Source of the DNA: Nitrospira sp.
GTDB taxonomy: Bacteria > Nitrospirota > Nitrospiria > Nitrospirales > Nitrospiraceae
NCBI GenBank assembly: GCA_023248215.1
Contig: JAHFEW010000001.1
Coordinates: 1-64,000, forward strand
Direction of reading: 5' to 3'
DNA: 64,000 bases
In this document: positions 16,240 to 25,012 of the stretch, one piece after another
Layout of the letters: every line of letters begins with the position of its first letter
Numbering within the stretch: position 1 is the first letter of the stretch
The notes under the pieces: generated by a model
What the model was told of the DNA's origin: nothing
Seen by the model: only the letters and a program-made list of their open reading frames with translations
Databases searched by the model: none
Program-made: the position numbers and the translations under genes

Positions 16240-17972
16240 AACATTATCTCCGCCTACTCAAGTATCTGGATCCCTACCGATTTCGGCTGGGGGCGGCGTT
16301 CATCTGCGCGCTGCTCGTGGCTGGACTCTCGGCCGCCTACGCCTGGCTGGTTCGCCCGGTTCTCGATGGCCTGTTCATCAGCAAAGATGAAAGCCTGTTG
16401 CTGGTGCTGCCCATCGCCATTCTTGCCGTGGCGGTGTTCAAGGGCGTGTTCAACTACGGCCAGAATTACTTGATGAATTATGTCGGGAACCAGGTGATCG
16501 GTGACATCAGGGAACAGCTCTTTTCCAAGCTGGTTCAGTTGCCGGTTCGATTCCACGATACCAACACGTCCGGTCGCTTGGTGTCGCGTGTCATCAACGA
16601 TGTGAATCAGATGGCCAACGCCGTCGCCGGGGTCTTGAAAGATTTGTTCCAGCAGGGACTGACGTTCCTGGCGATGATCGGCGTGATTGTCTACCAAAAC
16701 TGGAAATTGGCGATGGTCTCGATGATCGTCGTACCCCTCTCCGTCGTGACCATGGTGCGGATGGGACAGCGGTTGAGGAACCTTGCCACGCGCGGACAGG
16801 AGCGGATGGGGGACATGGCCTCGACGCTCCAGGAAACCCTGGCCGGTATCCGGATGGTGAAGTCGTTCGGACGGGAAGAGGAAGAAGCCAAGCGGTTTCG
16901 ACAGAGTAACGACGCCTTCATCTATACGACCATGAAGGCCATTCAGGTCTCCTCGCTGGGTTCCTCGCATATGGAGGTCATCGGCGTGCTCGGCGTGGCG
17001 GGGATTATCTGGTACGGAGGCTACCTGGTGATCCATGACGAAATGACCCCCGGCGCCTTCTTCTCGTTTCTGGCTGCCATGTTCATGGCATATACGCCGA
17101 TCAGAAGACTGTCGGGCGCCAACAACACGGTGCAGCAGGCACTCGCGGCCGCCGAACGGGTCTTTGAAGTGCTCGATCTGCCGACTGAGCAGGATGCCAA
17201 CGGGGGGCAAAAGGATCTGCCGTCGATTTCTCGCTCCCTCGAGTTCCGGCAGGTCGCATTTCGGTATGACGGCCAGAGTGATTCGGCGCTGACCGGCATC
17301 GACTTAACAATCCGCGCAGGCGAAGTCATTGCGTTCGTGGGCAGCAGCGGAAGCGGAAAGACGACACTGGTAAGCCTATTGCCGAGATTCTACGATCCGA
17401 CCGGCGGGCAGATTCTGATCGACGGGGTGGATCTCCGTAGCTGCACCCTGAGCTCGGTGCGCGGCCAAATTGGGATTGTGTCGCAAGAAGTCGTGCTGTT
17501 CGACGATACGGTCCTCAACAACATCGGGTATGGGCGGCAGGGCGCCACGCCGGAGGACGTGATGCAGGCCGCACAGCTGGCCTATGCCCATGAGTTCATC
17601 GTCCGGATGCCGGAGGGGTATGACACCTTGATCGGAGAGCGCGGGCTCAAGCTGTCAGGCGGCGAGCGCCAGCGGCTGGCGATCGCCAGGGCCATTCTCC
17701 GCGACCCGCCGATTTTGATTTTGGATGAAGCGACCTCGGCGCTGGACACGCAGTCGGAACGGATCGTACAAATGGCGCTGGCCAATTTGATGCAGAACCG
17801 GACGACCCTGGTCGTTGCCCACCGCCTGTCCACGATTCAAAATGCCGATCGTATCGTGGTCTTGGATCGAGGCACGATCGTCGAAGTCGGGTCGCATGAA
17901 GAATTGCTGCGGAAGGGCGGCATGTACAAGCGGTTGCACGCGATGCAGTTTGCCGATGCGATTCCGGAGTAA
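16236..17972 (+). CDS. msbA: Lipid A export ABC transporter MsbA
   Basis: An exporter half-transporter of 578 residues that flips lipid A-core across the inner membrane as a homodimer. The N-terminal half carries six hydrophobic segments (ABC transmembrane type 1). The nucleotide-binding half has Walker A GSSGSGKTTLVSLL, the Q-loop VSQEVVLFDD, signature LSGGERQRLAIARA, Walker B ILILDEATSALD and the switch His in VVAHRLSTI. The ATG at 16236 overlaps the lpxB stop. Its position immediately after lpxB and before the acyltransferase and waaA supports lipid A rather than drug export. Confidence 0.93.
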   Translation: MKHYLRLLKYLDPYRFRLGAAFICALLVAGLSAAYAWLVRPVLDGLFISKDESLLLVLPIAILAVAVFKGVFNYGQNYLMNYVGNQVIGDIREQLFSKLVQLPVRFHDTNTSGRLVSRVINDVNQMANAVAGVLKDLFQQGLTFLAMIGVIVYQNWKLAMVSMIVVPLSVVTMVRMGQRLRNLATRGQERMGDMASTLQETLAGIRMVKSFGREEEEAKRFRQSNDAFIYTTMKAIQVSSLGSSHMEVIGVLGVAGIIWYGGYLVIHDEMTPGAFFSFLAAMFMAYTPIRRLSGANNTVQQALAAAERVFEVLDLPTEQDANGGQKDLPSISRSLEFRQVAFRYDGQSDSALTGIDLTIRAGEVIAFVGSSGSGKTTLVSLLPRFYDPTGGQILIDGVDLRSCTLSSVRGQIGIVSQEVVLFDDTVLNNIGYGRQGATPEDVMQAAQLAYAHEFIVRMPEGYDTLIGERGLKLSGGERQRLAIARAILRDPPILILDEATSALDTQSERIVQMALANLMQNRTTLVVAHRLSTIQNADRIVVLDRGTIVEVGSHEELLRKGGMYKRLHAMQFADAIPE

Positions 17973-17991
17973 CGACTTGCCGGAGGGGGGG

Positions 17992-18716
17992 ATGAGCGGA
18001 CGTATGACGAATGATCCATCGGCGACTCCTCTTCCGAAACAGGCTGTGCTGACGCGTGTGACGAATGCTCTCAAAGTCGCGGTGGTCCCGCCGGTCGGCT
18101 ATCATGTGATTCGGCTGTTGAGCCGGACGATGACGCTGCACGTCGAGGGGGCGGAGCATCTGTCCCGGAGATTCGCACAGGGGAAACGGGTGATCCTCGC
18201 CTTCTGGCATGCCCAGCAACTGATGATGCCGTTGGCCTTTCCTGGGCTTGAGGCCCATGTGTTGATCAGCCAACATCGCGATGGGGAATTGATCCGCCGC
18301 ATCGTGGCGCGGTTCGGCCTGGAGGCGGTTCGCGGGTCCAGCACCAGAGGAGGCGCGGAGGCCTTTCGGAAACTGATTCGCCTCGGCCGCTCGGGATACA
18401 ATTTGGTGCTCACGCCCGATGGACCGAAAGGCCCGCGCCAGATTGCCAAGGTGGGAGTGGTGCAGCTGGCCAGGGCCACCGGGTTGCCGATCGTCCCCAT
18501 GGCGTTTGGCTGCTCAAAAAAAAACTTTTTGCGAGCTGGGATCGCTTCATCATGCCCTATCCGTTCACGCGGGGGCGCATTCTATTCGGGCCGCCGATCG
18601 CCATCCCGCCCGACTCCTCCACTGACGACTTGGAGCGCCATCGCCGGGAGTTGGAAGAGACACTGAACCGCATGACGATCGAGGCCGAAGCGGCGGTCCT
18701 GCGGGCCGGTCCGTAA
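17992..18716 (+). pseudogene. DUF374 lysophospholipid-type acyltransferase with a frameshift at an A9 tract
   Basis: The frame from ATG 17992 (GGAGGGGGG upstream) reads as a DUF374 acyltransferase: VILAFWHAQQLMMPL with the catalytic His, QHRDGELIRRIVARFG, GSSTRGGAEAFRKL, LTPDGPKGPRQIAK and GLPIVPMAFGCSKK. At the nine-adenine run 18516-18524 the frame diverts to an unrelated tail. With one extra A the family sequence resumes as KKLFASWDRFIMPYPF and continues to TAA at 18714-18716, overlapping the waaA start. It is therefore either a real frameshift, a sequencing error, or a site where polymerase slippage restores the product. The likely role is acylation of lipid A or a related lipid. It is marked pseudogene because the single frame is broken. 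Confidence 0.8.
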
Positions 18717-20077
18717 TGTGGTACCTGCTGTATAATAGCCTTCTGCTCCTTGCTTCCCCGGTTATTCTGTTCGTCTTGCTAGCCAAGCAGCGATGTCGCC
18801 GTGGGCTCCCTCAGCGATTGGGGCTGGTTGCGGAGAAATCTTCGAAGCAGCCTGCCGGCGAGTCGGCCTGCGTCATATGGATTCATGCGGTGTCGTTGGG
18901 CGAAGTCGTGGCGGTGGCGCCGCTCGTGCGCGATCTACACCGGCGTGATCCCAAGGCGAGACTGGTCGTGTCGACCGTGACCGAAACCGGACGTGAGGCG
19001 GTGGAGCAGCGGCTGGAGGGTGTTGCCGAGCATCGTTACGCTCCGCTGGATTTTCCCTGGGTCGTCAACCAGGTGATCGACCAGCTCAGGCCCACCCTCT
19101 ATGTGTTTGTCGAGACGGAACTCTGGCCGAATCTCCTGCGGAGTTTGCGGCGGCGGAACATTCCGTCGATTCTCGTCAACGGACGGTTGTCCACGCGTTC
19201 GTTCGAGCGACAGCGGCTGCCGGTGATCCGGGATTTCTATCGTACGATGCTGAACATGATCAGCTGTTGCCTCATGCAGTCGGAGAGGGACGCACAGCGG
19301 GTGATCGCGCTGGGGGCGGAGCCGTCGCGGGTTCGTTGTACCGGCAATATCAAATTCGATCAGCCGGTTCCGCAGGCGAGTGCCGACGGCAGTGCCCTGT
19401 CGAAAGCCTTGTTGGGGCTGACCGACCGGGAACAGTTGTTGGTGGCTGGGAGCACGCATCCCGGAGAGGAAGAAGCCATCGTCGCCGCCTATCAGGCGCT
19501 GAGCCCTGAATTCCCAGACCTCAGATTGGTTCTGGCGCCTCGCCATATCGAACGGGCGACGCAGGTCGAGCAGATGGTGCGAGCCAGAGGGCTCACGGTC
19601 TCCCGTCGCAGTACGGGCGGCGCAGGGCAGATGGCCGGGACCGGACCGCGGGTGCTCGTCCTGGATACGCGCGGTGAATTGGCTTTACTCTACCGTGAAG
19701 CAGTAGTGGCCTTTGTCGGAGGCACGCTGGCGCCGGTGGGAGGCCATAATCTCTTGGAACCGGCGGTGTGGGGGAAACCGGTCTTTTTCGGCCCGCATAC
19801 CGATCACTGCGCCGAGGTGGCTGCGTTGTTGTCGAACGCTCAAGGGGGGGGAGTCGTGCAGGATGCGCAACATCTTGCGCAGGCCTTGCGGGAACTCCTT
19901 CGCGATCCGGATGCCTTGCGACGGATGGGGCAGGCGGCGCAGCAGGTCGTCGCGGACAACCAAGGCGCACTCCAGCGAACGGCGGACATCATTGGTACGT
20001 TTCTCCCAGGACGAGCGGCTCCAACGGAGTCCAGGGCGGCAGATCGATCGCGGGAGTTGTCGAGTCGGCAATCGTGA
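18716..20077 (+). CDS. waaA: 3-deoxy-D-manno-octulosonic acid transferase (Kdo transferase) WaaA
   Basis: WaaA/KdtA (GT30) adds Kdo to lipid IVA at the cytoplasmic membrane. The 453-residue protein has an N-terminal membrane anchor (LLYNSLLLLASPVILFVLL), WIHAVSLGEVVAVAPLV, STVTETGREAVEQR, FVETELWPNLLRSL with the catalytic-region Glu, the NGRLSTRSFERQRL segment, TGNIKFD, AGSTHPGEEEAI, APRHIERA and the C-terminal FVGGTLAPVGGHNLLEPA motif. Start ATG 18716 shares a base with the preceding stop (TAATG). How many Kdo residues it adds cannot be read from sequence. Kdo synthesis genes (kdsA, kdsB) are not in the window. Confidence 0.95.
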   Translation: MWYLLYNSLLLLASPVILFVLLAKQRCRRGLPQRLGLVAEKSSKQPAGESACVIWIHAVSLGEVVAVAPLVRDLHRRDPKARLVVSTVTETGREAVEQRLEGVAEHRYAPLDFPWVVNQVIDQLRPTLYVFVETELWPNLLRSLRRRNIPSILVNGRLSTRSFERQRLPVIRDFYRTMLNMISCCLMQSERDAQRVIALGAEPSRVRCTGNIKFDQPVPQASADGSALSKALLGLTDREQLLVAGSTHPGEEEAIVAAYQALSPEFPDLRLVLAPRHIERATQVEQMVRARGLTVSRRSTGGAGQMAGTGPRVLVLDTRGELALLYREAVVAFVGGTLAPVGGHNLLEPAVWGKPVFFGPHTDHCAEVAALLSNAQGGGVVQDAQHLAQALRELLRDPDALRRMGQAAQQVVADNQGALQRTADIIGTFLPGRAAPTESRAADRSRELSSRQS

Positions 20078-21156
20078 TGGCGACGAGTATGTCGGTGCGG
20101 CTCCGGTCCTGGTTGAGGTGGCTCGGGTTTCCCTACGAACTCGTGGCTCATTTTCGGCTGTGGGGTTATGAGCGAGGCTGGTTCCGCACGCATCGCTTGC
20201 CTCGTCCCGTGATCAGCGTGGGGAATCTCACGGTGGGGGGGACGGGGAAAACACCTGTGGTCATGCACCTGGTCGAACAGCTGACGGCCCAGGGAAAGCG
20301 AGTGGCGGTCCTGAGTCGCGGGTATCGGCGCCGGAGCCAGGCGCGTCAGCTCCTGGTGTCCGACGGACAGCGCGTTCTCGTTGGACCGGAGGAAGCCGGG
20401 GATGAGCCCTATCTGATCGCACGCCGCTGTCCTCAAGCCGTGGTAGCGGTCGGCGCAGACCGCTATGCGCTCGGCCAATGGGTGCTGAGTCGCCTGCCGG
20501 TGGATTGTTTTCTGTTGGATGACGGGTTTCAGCATCTTCAACTCCATCGCGATGTGAATCTATTGCTGGTAGATGCCACGGACCTCGCGGGTATTCAGGC
20601 CGCATTGCCGATCGGGCGATTGCGAGAACCGCTCTCGGCGGCTGCGCGCGCGACGGCCGTCTTGATCACCAGGGCCGGGAAGGAGCAGGAAGCGGAAGCT
20701 GTGTGGTGTCATCTGCTCGAGGCCTGCGGCTCACTCCCGCCTCCGATTCATGTGGGATTTCCTGCTGAGGATTTTCGACGCGTCGGTGGGGAAGAGCGGC
20801 GTCCGTTGGCAGCGTTTCATGGTCGCTTGGCCGTCATCTTCAGCGGGATCGGCAATGCCGAGTCTTTTCATGCGTTGGTGGCGGGGTTGGGTCTGACAGT
20901 GGCTGAGACGCTGGCATTTCCTGATCATGTGCACTATACCCATGTCATGGTGGAGACCATTCGAGCCAAAGCGAAAGCCTGTGGCGCGGATCTGCTGCTG
21001 ACGACCGAGAAGGATGCCGACAAGGTCGCGCCGTTTCTGGGCTCCAATGATTCCTGCTGGGCCATCAGGCTCCGGACGGAGATTCTGACGGGGCACGATC
21101 AATTGGAGCAGTTGTTGCGTCTCGATCCGTCGGCGACGAAGGCAGGATATGCGTAA
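20077..21156 (+). CDS. lpxK: Tetraacyldisaccharide 4'-kinase LpxK
   Basis: LpxK phosphorylates the 4' position of the lipid A disaccharide. The 359-residue protein has the P-loop in VGNLTVGGTGKTPVVMHL near residue 48, the VLSRGYRR segment, the GDEPYLIARR motif, LLDDGFQHLQLHRDVNLLL with the catalytic Asp pair, and LLTTEKDADKV near the C-terminus. ATG 20077 overlaps the waaA stop (TGATG); ATG 20089 is an alternative. The ORF track's longer start at 19768 lies inside waaA and is rejected. It overlaps the next gene by eight bases. In E. coli lpxK is paired with msbA, consistent with this operon. Confidence 0.94.
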   Translation: MATSMSVRLRSWLRWLGFPYELVAHFRLWGYERGWFRTHRLPRPVISVGNLTVGGTGKTPVVMHLVEQLTAQGKRVAVLSRGYRRRSQARQLLVSDGQRVLVGPEEAGDEPYLIARRCPQAVVAVGADRYALGQWVLSRLPVDCFLLDDGFQHLQLHRDVNLLLVDATDLAGIQAALPIGRLREPLSAAARATAVLITRAGKEQEAEAVWCHLLEACGSLPPPIHVGFPAEDFRRVGGEERRPLAAFHGRLAVIFSGIGNAESFHALVAGLGLTVAETLAFPDHVHYTHVMVETIRAKAKACGADLLLTTEKDADKVAPFLGSNDSCWAIRLRTEILTGHDQLEQLLRLDPSATKAGYA

Positions 21157-22843
21157 GGAAGGGATTCATCGCATCGTCGTCCGCGGCCCCAATTGGCTGG
21201 GAGACGCCGTCATGTGCGAGCCTGCCTTGAGCCAGGTGCGTACGATTTTCCCTCACGCCGAAATCACGCTGCTCGTCAAGCCGGCGATTGCTGACCTGCT
21301 GGCGCAGCACCCGGCCGTGAATCGGACGCTGGTCTATGACGACCGGGGACGCCATGCGGGGCTCACCGGGAAATGGACTCTTGCCGGCGTGTTGCGCCGC
21401 CATCGATTCGATCTCGCCATTTTGTTTCAGAATGCGTTTGAGGCGGCCCTGATCAGTTTCTTGGCAGGCATCCCTCGACGCTTCGGGTATGCGACAGACG
21501 GCCGAAGTCTGTTCCTGACGGACCCGGTGTCCTTGCCGTCACGAAACGGCCAGCGACATCAGGTCGAGTACTATTGGGATCTGTTGAAGCCCCTGGGAGG
21601 CCATGGTTCCGCGCCGGCTCCGCGCCTATTCGTCACGCCGGAAGAATCTGCGTCGATCACCAAACGGTTGGCTGATGCCGGGATCGGCGCGTCAGATCTG
21701 GTCATCGGCGTGAATCCAGGCTCGACCTATGGCCATGCCAAAAGATGGTTGCCAGACCGGTATGCTGAGGTCGTCAATCGCGTGTTAAAGGATATGCAGG
21801 CTCAATCCGGTGCCAGAGTCGGCGTGGCCATCCTAGGTGCCAAGGGCGAAGAACGGTTAGGGCAAGCGATCGCCGAACAGATCAAGACGCGCACGGTCGT
21901 CTGTTCCGGGCAGACCACGGTGCGAGAATTGATGGCGCTCGTGAAGCGCTGCCAGTTGTTTCTGACGAACGATACGGGGCCTATGCATGTGGCGGCGGCT
22001 TTCAAGGTCCCGCTGGTGGCCGTGTTCGGCCCGACCGATTGGCAAACCACATCACCCTATGGAGTCGAAGCGAAGTTAGTCCGGCAGCCGGTTTCTTGTG
22101 CGCCCTGCTTGCTGCGAGAATGTCCCATCGATCACCGCTGTATGACCGGCGTGACGGTGGAGCAAGTATATGGCGCGGCCCTGCAGCATCTGCCGCTCGC
22201 AGCTCCTCTCCTGTTACCCGAACCGGCGTCTTCGCGGCGCAGCATCGACCCTGTTTCGCTGGCGGGAGTCACGGTGTTCCTGGATCGTGACGGCACGCTG
22301 AATGAAGATACCGGCTACGTCAAGTCTCCCGAGAAGATGGCACTGCTGCCGGGCGTAGGAGCAGCTCTCGCCCGGCTCAAGCAGGCCGGCGCGCGCCTAG
22401 TCGTCGTGACGAATCAGTCCGGGGTGGGGCGAGGATATATTGCCGCCAAGGATCTTGAAGCCATTCATGCCAAGCTGCGCCAGTTGCTGGCCGAAGATAA
22501 GGTGACGCTCGATGGGCTATATTTTTGTCCTCACCATCCCGATGATCAATGCAATTGTCGCAAGCCTGCCCCGGGAATGATCGAGCGGGCCGTCGCCGAA
22601 TTGCAGGTGGATCTGAGTCGCGCCTATCTCATTGGGGACAGCGCGCGTGACGTCGAGCTGGCGAAACAGGTCGGCGTGCAGAGCCTGCTGGTCATGACCG
22701 GACCGTCGGGGACGGAGACGTTGGCCGACCTGACCGATCGCGGTCTGTCGCCGGACCATGTGGCCGATGCCTTACCGCATGCGGTTGAGTGGATTCTCGC
22801 GCATGCGACCTGCAGGCCGGCTGCCTCACAGGTGCCTCTCTGA
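21149..22843 (+). CDS. waaF-gmhB: Heptosyltransferase II - heptose bisphosphate phosphatase fusion
   Basis: A 564-residue two-domain protein. Residues 1 to about 350 are a GT9 heptosyltransferase II: VVRGPNWLGDAVMCEPAL, GVNPGSTYGHAKRWLPDRYA, FLTNDTGPMHVAAAF and FGPTDWQTTSPYG. After a short linker, residues from about 370 form a HAD phosphatase of the GmhB type: FLDRDGTLNEDTGYV with both catalytic Asp residues, TNQSGVGRGY, the zinc-binding CPHHPDDQCNCRKP loop near 459, and LIGDSARDVELAKQVG. GmhB removes the 1-phosphate during ADP-heptose synthesis and WaaF consumes ADP-heptose, so one polypeptide covers precursor maturation and transfer. Normally the two are separate genes. Confidence 0.93.
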   Translation: MRKEGIHRIVVRGPNWLGDAVMCEPALSQVRTIFPHAEITLLVKPAIADLLAQHPAVNRTLVYDDRGRHAGLTGKWTLAGVLRRHRFDLAILFQNAFEAALISFLAGIPRRFGYATDGRSLFLTDPVSLPSRNGQRHQVEYYWDLLKPLGGHGSAPAPRLFVTPEESASITKRLADAGIGASDLVIGVNPGSTYGHAKRWLPDRYAEVVNRVLKDMQAQSGARVGVAILGAKGEERLGQAIAEQIKTRTVVCSGQTTVRELMALVKRCQLFLTNDTGPMHVAAAFKVPLVAVFGPTDWQTTSPYGVEAKLVRQPVSCAPCLLRECPIDHRCMTGVTVEQVYGAALQHLPLAAPLLLPEPASSRRSIDPVSLAGVTVFLDRDGTLNEDTGYVKSPEKMALLPGVGAALARLKQAGARLVVVTNQSGVGRGYIAAKDLEAIHAKLRQLLAEDKVTLDGLYFCPHHPDDQCNCRKPAPGMIERAVAELQVDLSRAYLIGDSARDVELAKQVGVQSLLVMTGPSGTETLADLTDRGLSPDHVADALPHAVEWILAHATCRPAASQVPL

Positions 22844-22868
22844 TCGTAGCGTCGTCTCTGGTGGCTTA

Positions 22869-23912
22869 ATGACCGACCCTGTACGCCGACTCCTGCTTAT
22901 CAAACCGAGTTCTCTTGGCGACATCGTACATACGATGCCGACCGTAGCTGCCTTACGCGCGCATTTTCCTCACGCTGAGGTGACCTGGCTGGTGAAGCGG
23001 CAATGGGCGCCGTTGGTGGAAGTCATATGCGGAGTCGATCAGGTCTGCGCAGTGGAGACGGGGCTGACAGGCTGGTTGGGCCGGGTGCTTGAACTTCGCG
23101 CGGCTCGGTTTGATCTGGTTGTTGATTTGCAAGGGCTCCTCCGGAGCGGCGCCATGGCCTGGGTGACCGGTTGTGGCCGTCGGATAGGATTTGCCAACGC
23201 GCGTGAGGGCAGCCCGCTGTTCTATACTCAGCGGGTCGAGGTTCCGGATGCACCCATGCATGCGGTCGATCGGTACCTGTTGGTGGCGGAGGCGCTCGGT
23301 GCGGAGCGTCCGGCGCAGCCTCTCTTCGAATTTATCGATCGTCCAGAAGATCGGCAGTCTGTGGAGGCGATCCTCACCAGAGCTGGCGTTGTATCCTCCT
23401 TGCCTTGGATCGCGATCAACGCATCCGCGCGCTGGGAGACCAAACGCTGGCCTCCGCAGCATTTTGCCGAGGCCGCGGACCAGCTGTCTCAGGCGCATGC
23501 GTTGCCGATCGTCTTCATCGGAGGAGCGGCTGAGCGGCCGGAATCTCTCGCGGTGATGGCGCTCATGCGCACGAAAGCGGTTGATCTCACGGGACAGACC
23601 CCTGTAGGCTTGCTGCCCAGTTTGTTGCGACAGGCGGCTGTCTTGATCACCAACGATTCCGGACCGATGCACATTGCGGCGGCGGTGGGGACGCCGGTGG
23701 TGGCGTTATTCGGGCCGACTGATCCGACCAGAACGGGGCCCTATGGTAGGGGGCATCTCGTCCTGTCGCATGCGGTGGAATGCAGTCCCTGTTTTCGCCG
23801 GGATTGTTTTCGTGCCGTAACGCTCGAATGTCTGACCGCAGTGCGACCGGAGCAGGTCATTCGCGCCGTGCAGCAGCAACTTAACCGGTCACCGAGGCAG
23901 GGATCGTTGTGA
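22869..23912 (+). CDS. waaC: Lipopolysaccharide heptosyltransferase I
   Basis: A GT9 enzyme of 347 residues, probably adding the first heptose to Kdo. Motifs are LLLIKPSSLGDIVHTMPTVAAL at the N-terminus, FDLVVDLQGLLRSGAMAW, WIAINASARWETKRWPP, LITNDSGPMHIAAAVGTPVVALFGPTDPTRTGPYG and a C-terminal Cys-rich CSPCFRRDCF segment. The SSLGDIVH motif is typical of WaaC rather than WaaF. ATG 22869 was used; upstream in-frame codons overlap the waaF-gmhB reading frame. It ends with a GTGA overlap into the next glycosyltransferase. Confidence 0.88.
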   Translation: MTDPVRRLLLIKPSSLGDIVHTMPTVAALRAHFPHAEVTWLVKRQWAPLVEVICGVDQVCAVETGLTGWLGRVLELRAARFDLVVDLQGLLRSGAMAWVTGCGRRIGFANAREGSPLFYTQRVEVPDAPMHAVDRYLLVAEALGAERPAQPLFEFIDRPEDRQSVEAILTRAGVVSSLPWIAINASARWETKRWPPQHFAEAADQLSQAHALPIVFIGGAAERPESLAVMALMRTKAVDLTGQTPVGLLPSLLRQAAVLITNDSGPMHIAAAVGTPVVALFGPTDPTRTGPYGRGHLVLSHAVECSPCFRRDCFRAVTLECLTAVRPEQVIRAVQQQLNRSPRQGSL

Positions 23913-25012
23913 ATATTCTGATTGCGGAATCCAGCAGGACGGTAGGCGGGCAGGAACTGGCGGTCCTGTTGCATGCCGAGCGGTTATTGAAGCGCGGCCA
24001 CCGCCTGCGGCTCGTCTTAGAGCCACACAGTCCCATCATGGCGATGGCCAGAGAGCGCGGGCTGCCGGTCGAACCCTTTATGATGCAGCAATGGCGCCTG
24101 CCTCTATCGATCCTCGCCTTTCGCCGTCTGTTGAAGCGGGAACGTCCCAACATCGTCCATGTGAACAGCTCGCGTGACAGCTGGATTGCGGCGCTGGCGG
24201 CACGCCTGGTCGATCCGCGTCCCAAAGTCATTCGCACCCGGCATATTTCCGCGCCGCTCACGAACAATAGGGCTACGCATCTGTTGTACCGGCGCCTGTT
24301 CGACATGGTCATCGTGACCGGCGGAGAACGGAACCGCCAGGATCTCATTCATCGGGACGGGTTGGCGCCGGACCGGGTGGCCGCCTTTCCCATCGGTCTG
24401 GACGTGGAATACTTCTCGCCGGCCAAACCCCTGCACGATATCCGGTCCGAACTCGGGATTCCGTCCGGCTTCAAACTGGTCGGACTCATTTCCTACTTGC
24501 GCGACTATAAGGGGCATACCTATTTTGTCGAGGCGGCCGCCAAGGTGTTGAAGCAGCACCAGGGGGTGGCCTTTCTCATCGTGGGCGAAGGCCCGGAGGA
24601 GCAGAACATCCGCGCGCAGATCGAACGCCTCGGGTTGACTGCCGATGTCCGCATGTTGGGATTTCGCGACGATCTGCTGGATGTGTTTCGGTCGTTGGAT
24701 CTGTTCGTAATTCCCACGATCGAAGGGGATACCATTCCGCAGGTGTTGATGCAAGCCTTGGCGATCGGCCTCCCGGTCGTGTCGACGACGACCGGATCGA
24801 TTCCCGATGTCGTGGCTGATGGGGAGTCTGGGTTCCTCGTGCCGCCGCGCGATGCCGATGCGCTGGCCGATCGGATAGGGCGGTTGTTGGCCGATCCCGA
24901 TCTGCGTGCGGCGATGGGCCGGCACGGCCGTCAGATGGTGGAACGTTCCTATTCGATCGACCGTATGGTGGATGAATTGGAGCGGGTCTATCGACGGGTG
25001 ATCGCGCCATGA
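23909..25012 (+). CDS. GT4 family glycosyltransferase
   Basis: A 367-residue GT-B glycosyltransferase of family 4. The acceptor half starts MNILIAESSRTVGGQEL and contains IVHVNSSRDSWIAA. The donor half has FPIGLDVEYFSP, VGLISYLRDYKGHTYFVEAA, FLIVGEGPEEQNI, and the EX7E-type region IPTIEGDTIPQVLMQALA followed by GSIPDVVADGESGFLVPPRD. GTG 23909 overlaps the waaC stop, placing it in the core operon; it probably extends the inner core. The sugar donor cannot be determined from sequence. Confidence 0.85.
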   Translation: MNILIAESSRTVGGQELAVLLHAERLLKRGHRLRLVLEPHSPIMAMARERGLPVEPFMMQQWRLPLSILAFRRLLKRERPNIVHVNSSRDSWIAALAARLVDPRPKVIRTRHISAPLTNNRATHLLYRRLFDMVIVTGGERNRQDLIHRDGLAPDRVAAFPIGLDVEYFSPAKPLHDIRSELGIPSGFKLVGLISYLRDYKGHTYFVEAAAKVLKQHQGVAFLIVGEGPEEQNIRAQIERLGLTADVRMLGFRDDLLDVFRSLDLFVIPTIEGDTIPQVLMQALAIGLPVVSTTTGSIPDVVADGESGFLVPPRDADALADRIGRLLADPDLRAAMGRHGRQMVERSYSIDRMVDELERVYRRVIAP

